DNA of 46,290 nucleotides from an uncultured Tissierellia bacterium. Lineage in GTDB: Bacteria; Bacillota; Clostridia; Tissierellales; Tissierellaceae. Positions within the stretch are counted from its first letter, which is position 1, and every line of letters begins with the position of its first letter. Below are positions 33,467-41,966 of this stretch, piece by piece. The stretch covers positions 1-46,290 of the forward strand of contig CAMIXG010000013.1 in assembly GCA_946402705.1 (NCBI GenBank), in the 5' to 3' direction. A model generated the notes under the pieces. It did no database searches and was not told the origin of the DNA. It saw only the letters and a program-made list of their open reading frames with translations. A program made the translations under genes and the position numbers.

Positions 33467-36400
33467 CTAGAAAAATTTATCATCTACTAGGTCTATCCAT
33501 ATTTCAGAACCTTCTTTAAGTTCATTTATATCATGGTGATGACCATTTATAGCTTCAATGATAACTGGGTAATACCACTTATCATAATCTAAATCATTGT
33601 AAGTTTTTGCCCCTTCTAGGATATTCTCCCTACTAACTTTTCTTTCCAACATACTGTTTATAAGGGCTGTAAGTTCAGCTCGTGTAATCAAATTATCTGG
33701 CTTAAAACTACCATCGTCATATCCCTTAATCCAACCCTCTCTTCTAGCAGAGTTGATATAATCTTCTGCCCAATGGGCTATAATATCTTCAAATTTCGTC
33801 TCTTCTATAATTATATCTGTAAATCTAGATACTGTACGAGAAAGTTCGGCTCTTGTTATATAAACATTTGGTCTGAATGTTCCATCTCCATATCCATTCA
33901 TTATTTCACCATTGGCAAGAGTTGCTATAGCTTTTTCTGACCATCTTCCAGATTCAACATCTGTAAATTTATGACTTGTAGTTTCTACTTCTTCAACAAA
34001 TCTAGGCTCTAATATTCTCAGTATAACACTGGCAACCTCTTCCCTTGTTACAAATCTATCTGGTCTAAAAGTACTATCTTTGTAGCCCTCTAAATACGCC
34101 GCATGTTGCTCTTTTTTAAACTTATATTCTGATCCTGTTTCTATTGTTACACCCATAAGTTGTTCTCTAAGTTCTCTCTTGGCTTCACCAGTGGCATTTT
34201 CATAGTCTTTTATAACTTCTGATATTGGTCTACCATCTATAAGTTGTTCTTTTGGTTTTTCTTCTTCTTTTGGTTTTTCTTCTTCTTTTGGTTTTTCTTT
34301 TTCCTTATCCTTGTCCTTATTTTTATCCTTATCTCGGCCTCCACCGCCTCCACCAGATGAACCGCCATCTGTTACAGGTTCTTCAATTTTCTTCCACTGA
34401 GCATTAAACTCTTTTAGCTCATATCTATCATATAGGCTAGTTAAATCCATTTTTGATAACTCTTGGCTATCACTTGAGTTTAATTTTAGACTTATATCAT
34501 TATAGGCTTTTGAGCTAGGACTCCAATATTGGAAAGTATAACCTGATCTAGTTGGGTCAGATACAGTCCTTACATTTACTACATTATCCACTTGTTTCTG
34601 ACTTGCGCCACCTAGGAATACTCCACCATTTGCCTTAAATAAAAATTGTTTTTTCATATTTTCTGGTATCTTTGTTCCAAAAGTTCCAGCTGAAACATCC
34701 ATTACGGAACTAGCACGGTTATTTAAAACTATCAAACTTGGATATACTTTTTCATTATATCCACTACCTAGATTATTATAAATTGTTTCTCCATCTTCAT
34801 TGAAAAATCTTATTCTATTATCCTCATCAGCAGCTGTAGTAGCATGGTCTACGATAATACTTCCATCTACTACCTCATTTTCTATAAAGGCAGTTTTGTT
34901 TAAAATAAGCTTAGATGCAATTGGATTATTATTTTCATTTACACCATTGTATAGGATGGCCTTACCAAATTTATTTCTTATAAATTTAGTTTCTCCTTTA
35001 AATTCCATCAAACCCTCTGTATGAGATATCATAACACTTTGGTCTGATAAACCTCTATTGTTAATAAAATCAACATTTTCTTCAAATATAAGTGGTTGAT
35101 TAAGTCTATTATTTAATATCAAGGCATCATACACATTGTTATCAAAAAAGTTTACCTTTTCTTTAAAAACTATACTTTCATTACTATCTTCTGTTGTATG
35201 AGTATGAAGTAGAATTTTTGAAGAATTTCTTGTAAAATCTACTTCACCTCTAAACTCCATAGCGATTTTTTCAATATTATGTTTTTTCATATTATCATTA
35301 TTATAAATCATAGCCCCTAATGTAATATTTTCTGAAAATAAGGTTTTACCTTCAAATACTATTTGACCATACTTATCATCACCAGAATTTTGAGTATTGT
35401 TTATAACATTTTCTGACTTATGATTAACAAAATCCGTATTATCAAATGTTACTTTAAACTCTTTGTTAGTAATCCCACCATGAGTTCCCAAGCCATCAAA
35501 TATAACATTTTCTATTCTTAAGTTTTCAGCTCCTATATTTAAAAATTCTTTTGAGTTCTTAATATCTTTATATACTATTCTAGTCTTACCACTGGCTTTT
35601 CCTATAATATTATTCTCTAAATTAATAGGTTCTGTAAATACAACTATATCTACCTTACTTAAGTCCTCTAGAAGTGCCTTATTAGTATTTGTAACTTCAA
35701 GTATGGCTAATTCTTCTTCCAGCAAACTAGCTAATAGATTATTATTTACATCCATTAGCCTTTGAAAGTCTACACTAGCTTGTAAAGTTTTTGTGTATAT
35801 AGCTTTATTCGCATCATAAGCCTTATAACTTCTTAATTCATTTATAACTAATCTATTTTTATTATTAACTTCCCTTATACTTGAAGTTAATCCAGCTACA
35901 AGCTGATTGATATCCTTATATTCTTCAGTTTTATTAGCCAGTTCTTGCCTGCTATTTTCTAACTCTGTTTTATTTCCCTTTAATTCTAACTTCTCAGCTT
36001 CACTTAATAGGGATTCCTTTTTTTCTAACTCTTTAATTCTAGTATCCAACACATTTATTTTTTGATTGTAGTTTTCTATAGTTTTTCCTGTTTCTAATTT
36101 TTTCTCTGAAACTTCTATTGCCTTACCATATATCTCTTCAAATATATCTCTGTTTCTATTGATAGCTGATTCTATATCAGTTAACTTAGTTTCTTCTTGT
36201 GTTATATCATTGGCATTTGCATCTGCCTTGGCCAATAACACTTTTCCATTATAGGCTAGTAAGTCTTCAGTATTCTTGTATACTATGTTTTCATTTTCTA
36301 GGATTTTATCTTTTGATAAGTTCTCATTGTCTTGTGATAGGTCTTTAGGGTCTTTGTTATTTTGATTTATGTTTTCTATATTTTTTTGTAGGTCTACTTC

Positions 36401-36859
36401 TTCTTTTTCTGTTTCTTCTAATTTAGGATTTTCCTCATTTTCATTCTCATCTAAGTCTTTTTCTTTTTCTGTCTCAGGATTTTCAATCTTATCCTTATCT
36501 TTTTCAGCTTCTGTTTTTTCTTCCACTACTTTATTTTCTGCTTCTTCCACTGTTTTGTTTCCAGCTATAGTTTCCAAGCCTTGCAAACTAGTGTCAATTG
36601 AACCTAGTCTAGTTTCTAAGTTATTAAAATCAATTCCATATTTAACCAGGTTTTCTTCTAATTTTTGGTAAACTTCATCCATTAAAATTCTTTCATTATT
36701 TATAAGTTCTGAATTAATCTCATCCAAACTTGCTAAGTCATGCTTTTCTTCTGTCATATCTGTATTGTCGGCTGCATAGGCTAGCTCTGCACAGCTACTT
36801 ACCATCATTACTGCTGCTAGTGATAATGCCATATTTTTTCTCAACCAACTGATTCTCAT
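33467..36859 (-). CDS. large S-layer-homology surface protein with coiled-coil, beta-helix-like and InlB-type repeat regions
   Basis: A 1130-residue exported protein, not assignable to a characterised family as a whole. Order: signal peptide (1-29, cut after AYA); charged low-complexity stretch rich in Glu/Lys/Asn (about 95-190); helical coiled coil (about 220-345); a beta-strand-rich part with many Asn and repeated IVFEGKTLF, MEFRGEVDF, IVFKEKVNF, LIFEENVDF, MEFKGETKF units (about 405-760), like a right-handed beta-helix; an InlB/Flg_new-type repeat (FKANGGVFLGG...DPTRSGYTFQYW...FNAQWKK); a Gly run and KPKEEE repeats near 830-870; three SLH domains at about 920, 990 and 1048. SLH domains bind pyruvylated wall polymer, so this is probably a wall-attached adhesin or S-layer component. 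Confidence 0.9.
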   Translation of the reverse strand: MRISWLRKNMALSLAAVMMVSSCAELAYAADNTDMTEEKHDLASLDEINSELINNERILMDEVYQKLEENLVKYGIDFNNLETRLGSIDTSLQGLETIAGNKTVEEAENKVVEEKTEAEKDKDKIENPETEKEKDLDENENEENPKLEETEKEEVDLQKNIENINQNNKDPKDLSQDNENLSKDKILENENIVYKNTEDLLAYNGKVLLAKADANANDITQEETKLTDIESAINRNRDIFEEIYGKAIEVSEKKLETGKTIENYNQKINVLDTRIKELEKKESLLSEAEKLELKGNKTELENSRQELANKTEEYKDINQLVAGLTSSIREVNNKNRLVINELRSYKAYDANKAIYTKTLQASVDFQRLMDVNNNLLASLLEEELAILEVTNTNKALLEDLSKVDIVVFTEPINLENNIIGKASGKTRIVYKDIKNSKEFLNIGAENLRIENVIFDGLGTHGGITNKEFKVTFDNTDFVNHKSENVINNTQNSGDDKYGQIVFEGKTLFSENITLGAMIYNNDNMKKHNIEKIAMEFRGEVDFTRNSSKILLHTHTTEDSNESIVFKEKVNFFDNNVYDALILNNRLNQPLIFEENVDFINNRGLSDQSVMISHTEGLMEFKGETKFIRNKFGKAILYNGVNENNNPIASKLILNKTAFIENEVVDGSIIVDHATTAADEDNRIRFFNEDGETIYNNLGSGYNEKVYPSLIVLNNRASSVMDVSAGTFGTKIPENMKKQFLFKANGGVFLGGASQKQVDNVVNVRTVSDPTRSGYTFQYWSPSSKAYNDISLKLNSSDSQELSKMDLTSLYDRYELKEFNAQWKKIEEPVTDGGSSGGGGGGRDKDKNKDKDKEKEKPKEEEKPKEEEKPKEQLIDGRPISEVIKDYENATGEAKRELREQLMGVTIETGSEYKFKKEQHAAYLEGYKDSTFRPDRFVTREEVASVILRILEPRFVEEVETTSHKFTDVESGRWSEKAIATLANGEIMNGYGDGTFRPNVYITRAELSRTVSRFTDIIIEETKFEDIIAHWAEDYINSARREGWIKGYDDGSFKPDNLITRAELTALINSMLERKVSRENILEGAKTYNDLDYDKWYYPVIIEAINGHHHDINELKEGSEIWIDLVDDKFF

Positions 36860-36893
36860 TCATATTCCCCTTTCAATATACTCTTATCAGTTT

Positions 36894-36902
36894 AGTATAT
36901 CA
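36894..36902 (-). promoter_or_regulatory. extended -10 promoter of the SLH protein gene
   Basis: On the minus strand TGATATACT (36894-36902) is an extended -10 element about 35 nt upstream of the start codon; no clear -35 box. Confidence 0.5.
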
Positions 36903-36969
36903 TACTATTTCTAATTTTATTATACATAAAATTTTTTAATCCTACCACTATGCTTATAGCCTTTTTCCC

Positions 36970-36998
36970 TTGACTTTGTTTAGATATAATATTATGAT
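36970..36998 (+). promoter_or_regulatory. tyrS promoter
   Basis: TTGACT (36970-36975), a 17-nt spacer and TATGAT (36993-36998) put the transcription start near 37005, so the mRNA leader is about 197 nt long and contains the T-box. Confidence 0.8.
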
Positions 36999-37004
36999 AA
37001 AAAC

Positions 37005-37167
37005 TAACTTAATAAATAGTGCTATGAAAAAGACTAGTAGGTTTTAAACTGAATTACAACTTTTGAGCATTATAAGGTACTACACCTTTATTGTAGAAGA
37101 GGCTTTATGCGAATTAAGGTGGTACCACGGGTTTCTCTCGTCCTTTAGATGAGAAGGCCTTTTTTTA
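37005..37167 (+). promoter_or_regulatory. T-box riboswitch controlling tyrS
   Basis: Senses uncharged tRNA-Tyr. The T-box core AAGGTGGTACCACGG is at 37116-37130. The probable Stem I base pairs 37016-37023 with 37066-37073 (8 bp, one wobble), with a TAC tyrosine specifier (37055-37057) on its 3-prime side. Stem III pairs 37074-37078 with 37084-37088. AAGG of the T-box can pair with CCTT (37142-37145) as antiterminator, in competition with the terminator stem 37129-37137/37151-37159, which ends in eight T. Stem I spans only 58 nt, shorter than usual. The pairing scheme is by eye. Confidence 0.88.
37129..37167 (+). terminator. regulated terminator of the tyrS T-box
   Basis: Stem 37129-37137 with 37151-37159 (8 pairs including one wobble, one mismatch) followed directly by eight T residues. 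Its left arm region overlaps the T-box antiterminator partner sequence. Confidence 0.75.
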
Positions 37168-37201
37168 TTGTAAATTTTTATTTTATATAGGAGGTATTTT
37201 T

Positions 37202-38425
37202 ATGGCAAATGTTATTGATATATTAAAAGAAAGAGGATATATCGACCAAATCACACATGAAGAAGAACTAAAAGAATTAATGGATAAAGAGCCTATTACA
37301 TTTTATATAGGTTTCGATGCTACTGCTGATAGCTTAACTTTAGGACACTTTCTAACAGTTATGGCTATGATGCATATGCAAAAAGCAGGTCATAAACCTA
37401 TAGCACTTCTTGGTGGAGGAACTACTATGATAGGTGATCCTTCTGGTAGAACTGATATGAGAAAATTAATGACTAAGGAGTTTATAGACCATAATGCTGA
37501 ATGTTTTAAAAAACAGCTTTCAAAATTTATAGACTTTAGTGATGGTAAAGCTATTTTTGAAAATAATGCTAACTGGCTTTTAGGTTTGAATTACTTAGAG
37601 TTTATGAGAGATATAGGAACACATTTTACAATTAATAGAATGCTTTCTTTTGATGCTTATAAAAATAGACTTGAAGATGGATTAACTTTCTTTGAATTTG
37701 GATATATGCCACTTCAATCTTATGATTTCTTACACCTTTATAGAAATTATAACTGTAGACTACAACTTGGTGGTAGTGACCAATGGTCAAATATGATTGG
37801 TGGATTTGAACTTGTTAGAAAAGTGGAAGAAGCAAAAGTATATTCTATGACTTTCAAACTTTTAACTACTGCTGCTGGTATAAAAATGGGTAAAACTGCC
37901 CAAGGTACTATTTGGTTAGATCCTAACAAAACTAGTCCTTTTGAAATATACCAATATTTAAGAAATGTAGATGACAGAGATGTTATTAAATTTATGAAGC
38001 TTTTAACTTTCTTGCCTCTTGAAGACATATCAGAGTATGAGAAGTTAGAGGGTGCTGATATAAATAAAGCTAAGGAAAAATTAGCCTTTGAAGTTACTAA
38101 AACTATCCATGGAGAAGAAGAGGCTATTAAATCTCAAGAAGCTGCTAAAACTCTATTTGAAGGTGCTACAAATGAAGATTCTATACCTTTTACTGAAATG
38201 GATAGATCTAAATTTGAAAATGGCCTTGGACTTTTAAGTCTTTTAACAGAACTTGGACTTACTAAATCTAATGGAGAAGCTAGAAACTTAGTTAAAGATG
38301 GTGGAGTTTCTTTAAACGATGAAATTATAACTGACTTTAAAAAAGAAGTAACTCTTGAAGATTTTAAAGATGAGAAATTACTAATTAAAAAAGGTAAGAA
38401 AACTTACCATCTAATAAGACTTTAA
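37202..38425 (+). CDS. tyrS: tyrosine--tRNA ligase
   Basis: Class I synthetase for tRNA-Tyr, 407 residues. YIGFDATADSLTLGHFLTVMAMMHMQKAGHKPIALLGGGTTMIGDPSGR contains the HIGH-type motif LGHF. LQLGGSDQWSNM is the tyrosine/tRNA pocket, and the KMSKS loop is KMGKT. A C-terminal S4 domain (about 340-405: GLLSLLTELGLTKSNGEARNLVKDGGVSLNDEII) binds the tRNA. ATG start with AGGAGG 7 nt upstream. Expression is under the T-box leader; a bidirectional terminator ends the gene. Confidence 0.97.
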   Translation: MANVIDILKERGYIDQITHEEELKELMDKEPITFYIGFDATADSLTLGHFLTVMAMMHMQKAGHKPIALLGGGTTMIGDPSGRTDMRKLMTKEFIDHNAECFKKQLSKFIDFSDGKAIFENNANWLLGLNYLEFMRDIGTHFTINRMLSFDAYKNRLEDGLTFFEFGYMPLQSYDFLHLYRNYNCRLQLGGSDQWSNMIGGFELVRKVEEAKVYSMTFKLLTTAAGIKMGKTAQGTIWLDPNKTSPFEIYQYLRNVDDRDVIKFMKLLTFLPLEDISEYEKLEGADINKAKEKLAFEVTKTIHGEEEAIKSQEAAKTLFEGATNEDSIPFTEMDRSKFENGLGLLSLLTELGLTKSNGEARNLVKDGGVSLNDEIITDFKKEVTLEDFKDEKLLIKKGKKTYHLIRL

Positions 38426-38440
38426 AACTTTATAACATAG

Positions 38441-38468
38441 AAAAAGAGAGACTTAAGTCTCTCTTTTT
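38441..38468. terminator. bidirectional terminator between tyrS and the flavoprotein gene
   Basis: A perfect 28-nt palindrome, A-rich at its left end and T-rich at its right end. It can serve tyrS on the plus strand and the nucleoside operon on the minus strand. Confidence 0.9.
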
Positions 38469-39805
38469 TAATGGTCAAACATATTATTATGCAAATGAAC
38501 ATCTGATACCATAGCTCTATAGGTTGCCTCTTTTACAGCTTCATATATACTTGGACTTATTATCAATTTTGTAAGTATGGCCTTAGCCTTTGTTTTGTTT
38601 TCTATTATCAAAGAAAAGAAACCTATGTACTCAGTTACATTTTCTCCAACAGTCCAAAGTCCTATAACATTGTCTTCATAATCTAGGATTACTTTTATAA
38701 AACCATTATTACATACCTTTGTCCAACCACCCCAGGTTTCATTTATATAGCATTTTCCCAATTTGTATGGAAGCCCTAAAATTTGACATTGCCTTTCTTG
38801 ATACCCAACACCAGCTATCTCCATTTCAGTAAAGACACCTCTTGGTAAAAGCTCATAACTAAGTCTTTCTCTCTTTATATCAAAAATTCCATCCACCACT
38901 CTATTAGCTTGTTCAGTTGCTATGTTTATCATATTCATTATGCCATTAACATCTCCTATGGCATATATATTTTCAACATTTGTTTTAAAGCTTTCATTTA
39001 CAAATATATATCCATTTGAACTTCTTATTCCAATTTCTTTCATGCCCTCTATATAATTAGGCTCTTTAATGTCTGAAATTAATATTTTTTCATATATTAA
39101 ATCCTCGCTATCTAGGAAACTTAATCTAACCTTGTCATCTTCCAAAATAACATCTTTTATACTTGTATCTTCTATGATGTTTACACCCATATCTATTAAG
39201 GAAGTTCTAACTGCATCTATATGGTCATCATCTTCACCTGATAATATGCTTTGATTTTCATCTATTAAGGTAGTTCTAACCCCTAGATTCACATATATAT
39301 TGGCAAGTTCTGGCCCATATATTCCACCATTTATTATGGCTATTTCATTTGGTATCTCTTCTAATTCAATAGTGTTTTCATGAGTTAAAATATACTTACC
39401 ATCTATTTTTGCAGTATAAGGACTTACTGTTTTAGTTCCTATGGATATTATAAAAATATCAGTGTCTAAAAGCTCTCCATTAATTTCAAAGCTTGTCTCC
39501 GATAAAAATTTTCCCTCTCCATTATATATATCTAAATTGTCATGTTCTAATTTTAAACTTATGATTTTTTCCAAATCTAGTAATTTATCATCCCATATTT
39601 CTATTAACTCTTCCCTAGTTCCATCCTTATTATTCTTAAAAAAATCTAGAATATATTTTATTTTTAAGGCTCCATTTATAACTGCTGTACCACCTAGCTC
39701 TGACCTTTCTATTAAGGCTGTTTTCTTGCCTTCTCTAGCTAGTCTACTAGCTGCTTCTATTCCACTTATGCCTCCACCTATCACTATTACATCATACTTT
39801 TTCAT
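38468..39805 (-). CDS. lipoamide-dehydrogenase-like FAD/NAD flavoprotein lacking the redox disulfide (copy B)
   Basis: A 445-residue member of the pyridine-nucleotide-disulfide oxidoreductase fold. FAD loop VIVIGGGISGIEAASRLAREGKKTALIE, NAD loop INGGIYGPELANIYVNLGVRTTLID and second FAD motif NIYAIGDVNG are intact. The active-site segment normally GGTCxxxGCxPxK reads GGTAVINGALKIK: Ala41 and Ala46 replace both cysteines. The C-terminal His-Glu site HPTxSE has become SPSIYE. It therefore cannot be a thiol-disulfide enzyme; a diaphorase, NAD(P)H oxidase or transhydrogenase-like activity is possible. It follows the phosphorylase gene after a strong terminator, with a weak promoter of its own. Confidence 0.85.
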   Translation of the reverse strand: MKKYDVIVIGGGISGIEAASRLAREGKKTALIERSELGGTAVINGALKIKYILDFFKNNKDGTREELIEIWDDKLLDLEKIISLKLEHDNLDIYNGEGKFLSETSFEINGELLDTDIFIISIGTKTVSPYTAKIDGKYILTHENTIELEEIPNEIAIINGGIYGPELANIYVNLGVRTTLIDENQSILSGEDDDHIDAVRTSLIDMGVNIIEDTSIKDVILEDDKVRLSFLDSEDLIYEKILISDIKEPNYIEGMKEIGIRSSNGYIFVNESFKTNVENIYAIGDVNGIMNMINIATEQANRVVDGIFDIKRERLSYELLPRGVFTEMEIAGVGYQERQCQILGLPYKLGKCYINETWGGWTKVCNNGFIKVILDYEDNVIGLWTVGENVTEYIGFFSLIIENKTKAKAILTKLIISPSIYEAVKEATYRAMVSDVHLHNNMFDH

Positions 39806-39831
39806 AAAATTCTCCTCTATAACTGGTTTTT

Positions 39832-39860
39832 ATGATAATTTCTCCTTAGGCTGGTTTCCA
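39832..39860 (-). promoter_or_regulatory. weak promoter of flavoprotein copy B
   Basis: On the minus strand TGGAAA (39855-39860), a 17-nt spacer and TATCAT (39832-39837), about 27 nt upstream of the start codon. It would let this gene be expressed despite the terminator before it. Confidence 0.45.
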
Positions 39861-39880
39861 TTGTTTTCTACCCAAACTTT

Positions 39881-39923
39881 ACAAAAAAATCCACTTATTT
39901 AAAATTTTTTAAATAAGTGGATT
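39881..39923 (-). terminator. terminator after the nucleoside phosphorylase gene
   Basis: A perfect 16-bp stem (39888-39903 with 39908-39923), 4-nt loop and seven T residues on the minus strand, a few bases after the stop codon. Confidence 0.9.
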
Positions 39924-39927
39924 TCTA

Positions 39928-40662
39928 TTACTTAGAATCTATCCTATAAATACACTCTAGGGCTACCTTTATTTGGTTATTTTCTCCAACTATAGTTTTA
40001 CTTTCTTCTTCTAAATAATCTGCTACTCCTTCTTTTACATTATTTTGATAAAGAACAACATTATTTAAAATACTTGCAGTTTTTATTTTTTTTAAATTTC
40101 CTAAAGTAAATAAAGTTGCAGTTTCCATATCTGATCCTAGGACATTTTTATGATTGTAATAATCCATTATGTCATCTTCATAATCTATATAGAAACTATC
40201 ATGTGATCTAACAATTCCAACATGATGATTTAAATTATATTCTTCTAGTATAGCAACTAGTTCACGATTTAAATAGAAGTCTGATACTGCTGGATAATTT
40301 TCTTCTACATACATTTTACTAGCTCCATCTTCCCTTACAGCACCTGTTGCCAAGACCAAATCTCCAAGCTTAACCTTATCTTGCACTGCCCCACAAGAAC
40401 CTATTCTTATTATATATTCAGCTCCACATGCTGAAAGTTCTTCTATGGCTATAGTAGCCGATGGCCCTCCTATACCTGTAGATGTTGCTGTTATTTCTAT
40501 GCCCTTATATCTACCTCTTATAGTTTTAAATTCTCTATTATAAGCAACTTCATAAGAATCATCTAGGATATCCTTTATCTTATCAATTCTTTTTGGATCG
40601 CCTGCTATAATTACATATTTTGAAATATCATTTTCATCACAATTTATATGCGGTTGTTTCAT
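39928..40662 (-). CDS. uridine phosphorylase-like nucleoside phosphorylase (NP-I family)
   Basis: Splits nucleosides with phosphate into base and pentose-1-phosphate. The 244 residues show NP-I/Udp features: VIIAGDPKRIDKI (phosphate loop), TSTGIGGPSATIAIEELSACGAEYIIRIGSCGAV, YPAVSDFYLNREL, and GSDMETATLF near 176-185 for ribose and base contact. Uridine is the best guess; purine or deoxy substrates cannot be excluded. Its ATG overlaps the stop codon of the upstream flavoprotein gene (ATGA). It is in one operon with a nucleoside-type ABC importer, so imported nucleosides are probably its substrate. Confidence 0.9.
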   Translation of the reverse strand: MKQPHINCDENDISKYVIIAGDPKRIDKIKDILDDSYEVAYNREFKTIRGRYKGIEITATSTGIGGPSATIAIEELSACGAEYIIRIGSCGAVQDKVKLGDLVLATGAVREDGASKMYVEENYPAVSDFYLNRELVAILEEYNLNHHVGIVRSHDSFYIDYEDDIMDYYNHKNVLGSDMETATLFTLGNLKKIKTASILNNVVLYQNNVKEGVADYLEEESKTIVGENNQIKVALECIYRIDSK

Positions 40663-41966
40663 ATCTCTTCTCCTCTTATTGCATTTTCAATTGATTCTTT
40701 TATATTCTCACTTAAGCTAGGATGAACTACTAATGTTTTAATTAGCTCCTCAGCATCCTTTTTTATAAAATAAGTTAAAAATCCTAGTACTTCTGATACA
40801 TTATCTCCAACTAAATGTATTCCTAGTATTTTATTATTTTCATCCAATATAGTTTTTACAAAACCTTCTCTATAAGACTTTGCCCAACCTCTAAAGCTAT
40901 CTCTAAAATAAGATTTTCCAACCTTATACCTAGTAGATTCTAAGTCCATCTCACATGCACCTACACCTACATATTCTGGTGTAGTGAAATATGCTCCTGG
41001 TACTAAAGAATAATCAAAGTTCTCCATTTTCCCATCTATAATTTTATGTCCAAGTAATCTAGCCTGATCCATGGCAACATGCGCCATACCATGAAATCCA
41101 TTAACATCTCCTATGGCATAAATACTCTCATCACTAGTTTGCAGATTTTTATCTACTTTTACAAACCCTTTTTCTAGAAGTATTTTTGTTTTTTCAATTC
41201 CCTCTGGAAGATTTGCCTTTCTTGAAAAAGTAAGCACTCCCATATCAGATATAATTACTCTAGCATCTGATAGAGTTGTTACTACTTTCCCATCTTTTAT
41301 CTCAGTAGTTTTAACCTCTGCCTTAGTTAATATTTCACCACCAAGTCTTAAAAACTCGTTTTCTATTGGCTGAATTAAATCCCTATCTTTTCCATGAAGC
41401 ACATACTCTTCTCTTTCTACTATTGTTACTTGATTATTTAGTAGTTGTAATAAATTAGCAATTTCAAATCCTTCTACATTTCCACCATAGATAACGATCT
41501 TTTTATCTATCACTAGTTTCTCAACTATACTTTTATGAGATACTATATGCTTTTCATCTATGCTTATATTATAGGTTCCAACTGGGCTTGTTCCAGTTGC
41601 TAGTATTATTTTTTTAGCTTTATATTCCATACTATTTAATTTTATTGTATTCGAATTCAAAAACTTAGGATTTCCAAACTCTATATCTAGTTTAGCCCTA
41701 TCCATTTTTGAAACTATAATCTCTTCTAGCCTATTTATATCTTTTTGCCAAGTATCCTTTAGATTATCTATTACTTCTTGCCTATTACTTTTACTTTTAA
41801 AGACATCCAAAAGCCTTTTAACTGGAACTGCCCCAACTCTTAAAGATGTTCCTCCAAGTTTTTCATTTTCTATTATCAAAACCCTATATTCTTTTGATAG
41901 TAACCTAGCTAGGTCTATACCTGCCACCCCACTACCTAAAATTATATAGTCATAAGTTTTATTCAT
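40659..41966 (-). CDS. lipoamide-dehydrogenase-like FAD/NAD flavoprotein lacking the redox disulfide (copy A)
   Basis: A 435-residue paralogue of the flavoprotein two genes downstream. FAD loop IILGSGVAGIDLARLLSKEYRVLIIE, NAD region IYGGNVEGFEIANLLQLLNNQVTIVE and SIYAIGDVNGFHGMAHVAMDQARLLG are typical. The disulfide motif is GGTSLRVGAVPVK: Ser41 and Ala46 replace the cysteines. Unlike copy B it keeps the C-terminal HPSLSE, the His-Glu pair that serves the partner subunit in true lipoamide dehydrogenases. It overlaps the permease gene by 8 nt and the phosphorylase gene by 4 nt, so it is firmly part of the nucleoside operon. Function unknown; transhydrogenase SthA is a precedent for loss of one Cys. 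Confidence 0.86.
   Translation of the reverse strand: MNKTYDYIILGSGVAGIDLARLLSKEYRVLIIENEKLGGTSLRVGAVPVKRLLDVFKSKSNRQEVIDNLKDTWQKDINRLEEIIVSKMDRAKLDIEFGNPKFLNSNTIKLNSMEYKAKKIILATGTSPVGTYNISIDEKHIVSHKSIVEKLVIDKKIVIYGGNVEGFEIANLLQLLNNQVTIVEREEYVLHGKDRDLIQPIENEFLRLGGEILTKAEVKTTEIKDGKVVTTLSDARVIISDMGVLTFSRKANLPEGIEKTKILLEKGFVKVDKNLQTSDESIYAIGDVNGFHGMAHVAMDQARLLGHKIIDGKMENFDYSLVPGAYFTTPEYVGVGACEMDLESTRYKVGKSYFRDSFRGWAKSYREGFVKTILDENNKILGIHLVGDNVSEVLGFLTYFIKKDAEELIKTLVVHPSLSENIKESIENAIRGEEI

Noticed and set aside
38468..41966. Lipoamide dehydrogenase (E3) of a 2-oxoacid dehydrogenase complex or glycine cleavage system
   Set aside because: Both catalytic cysteines are absent in both proteins, and no E1/E2 or gcv gene is nearby.
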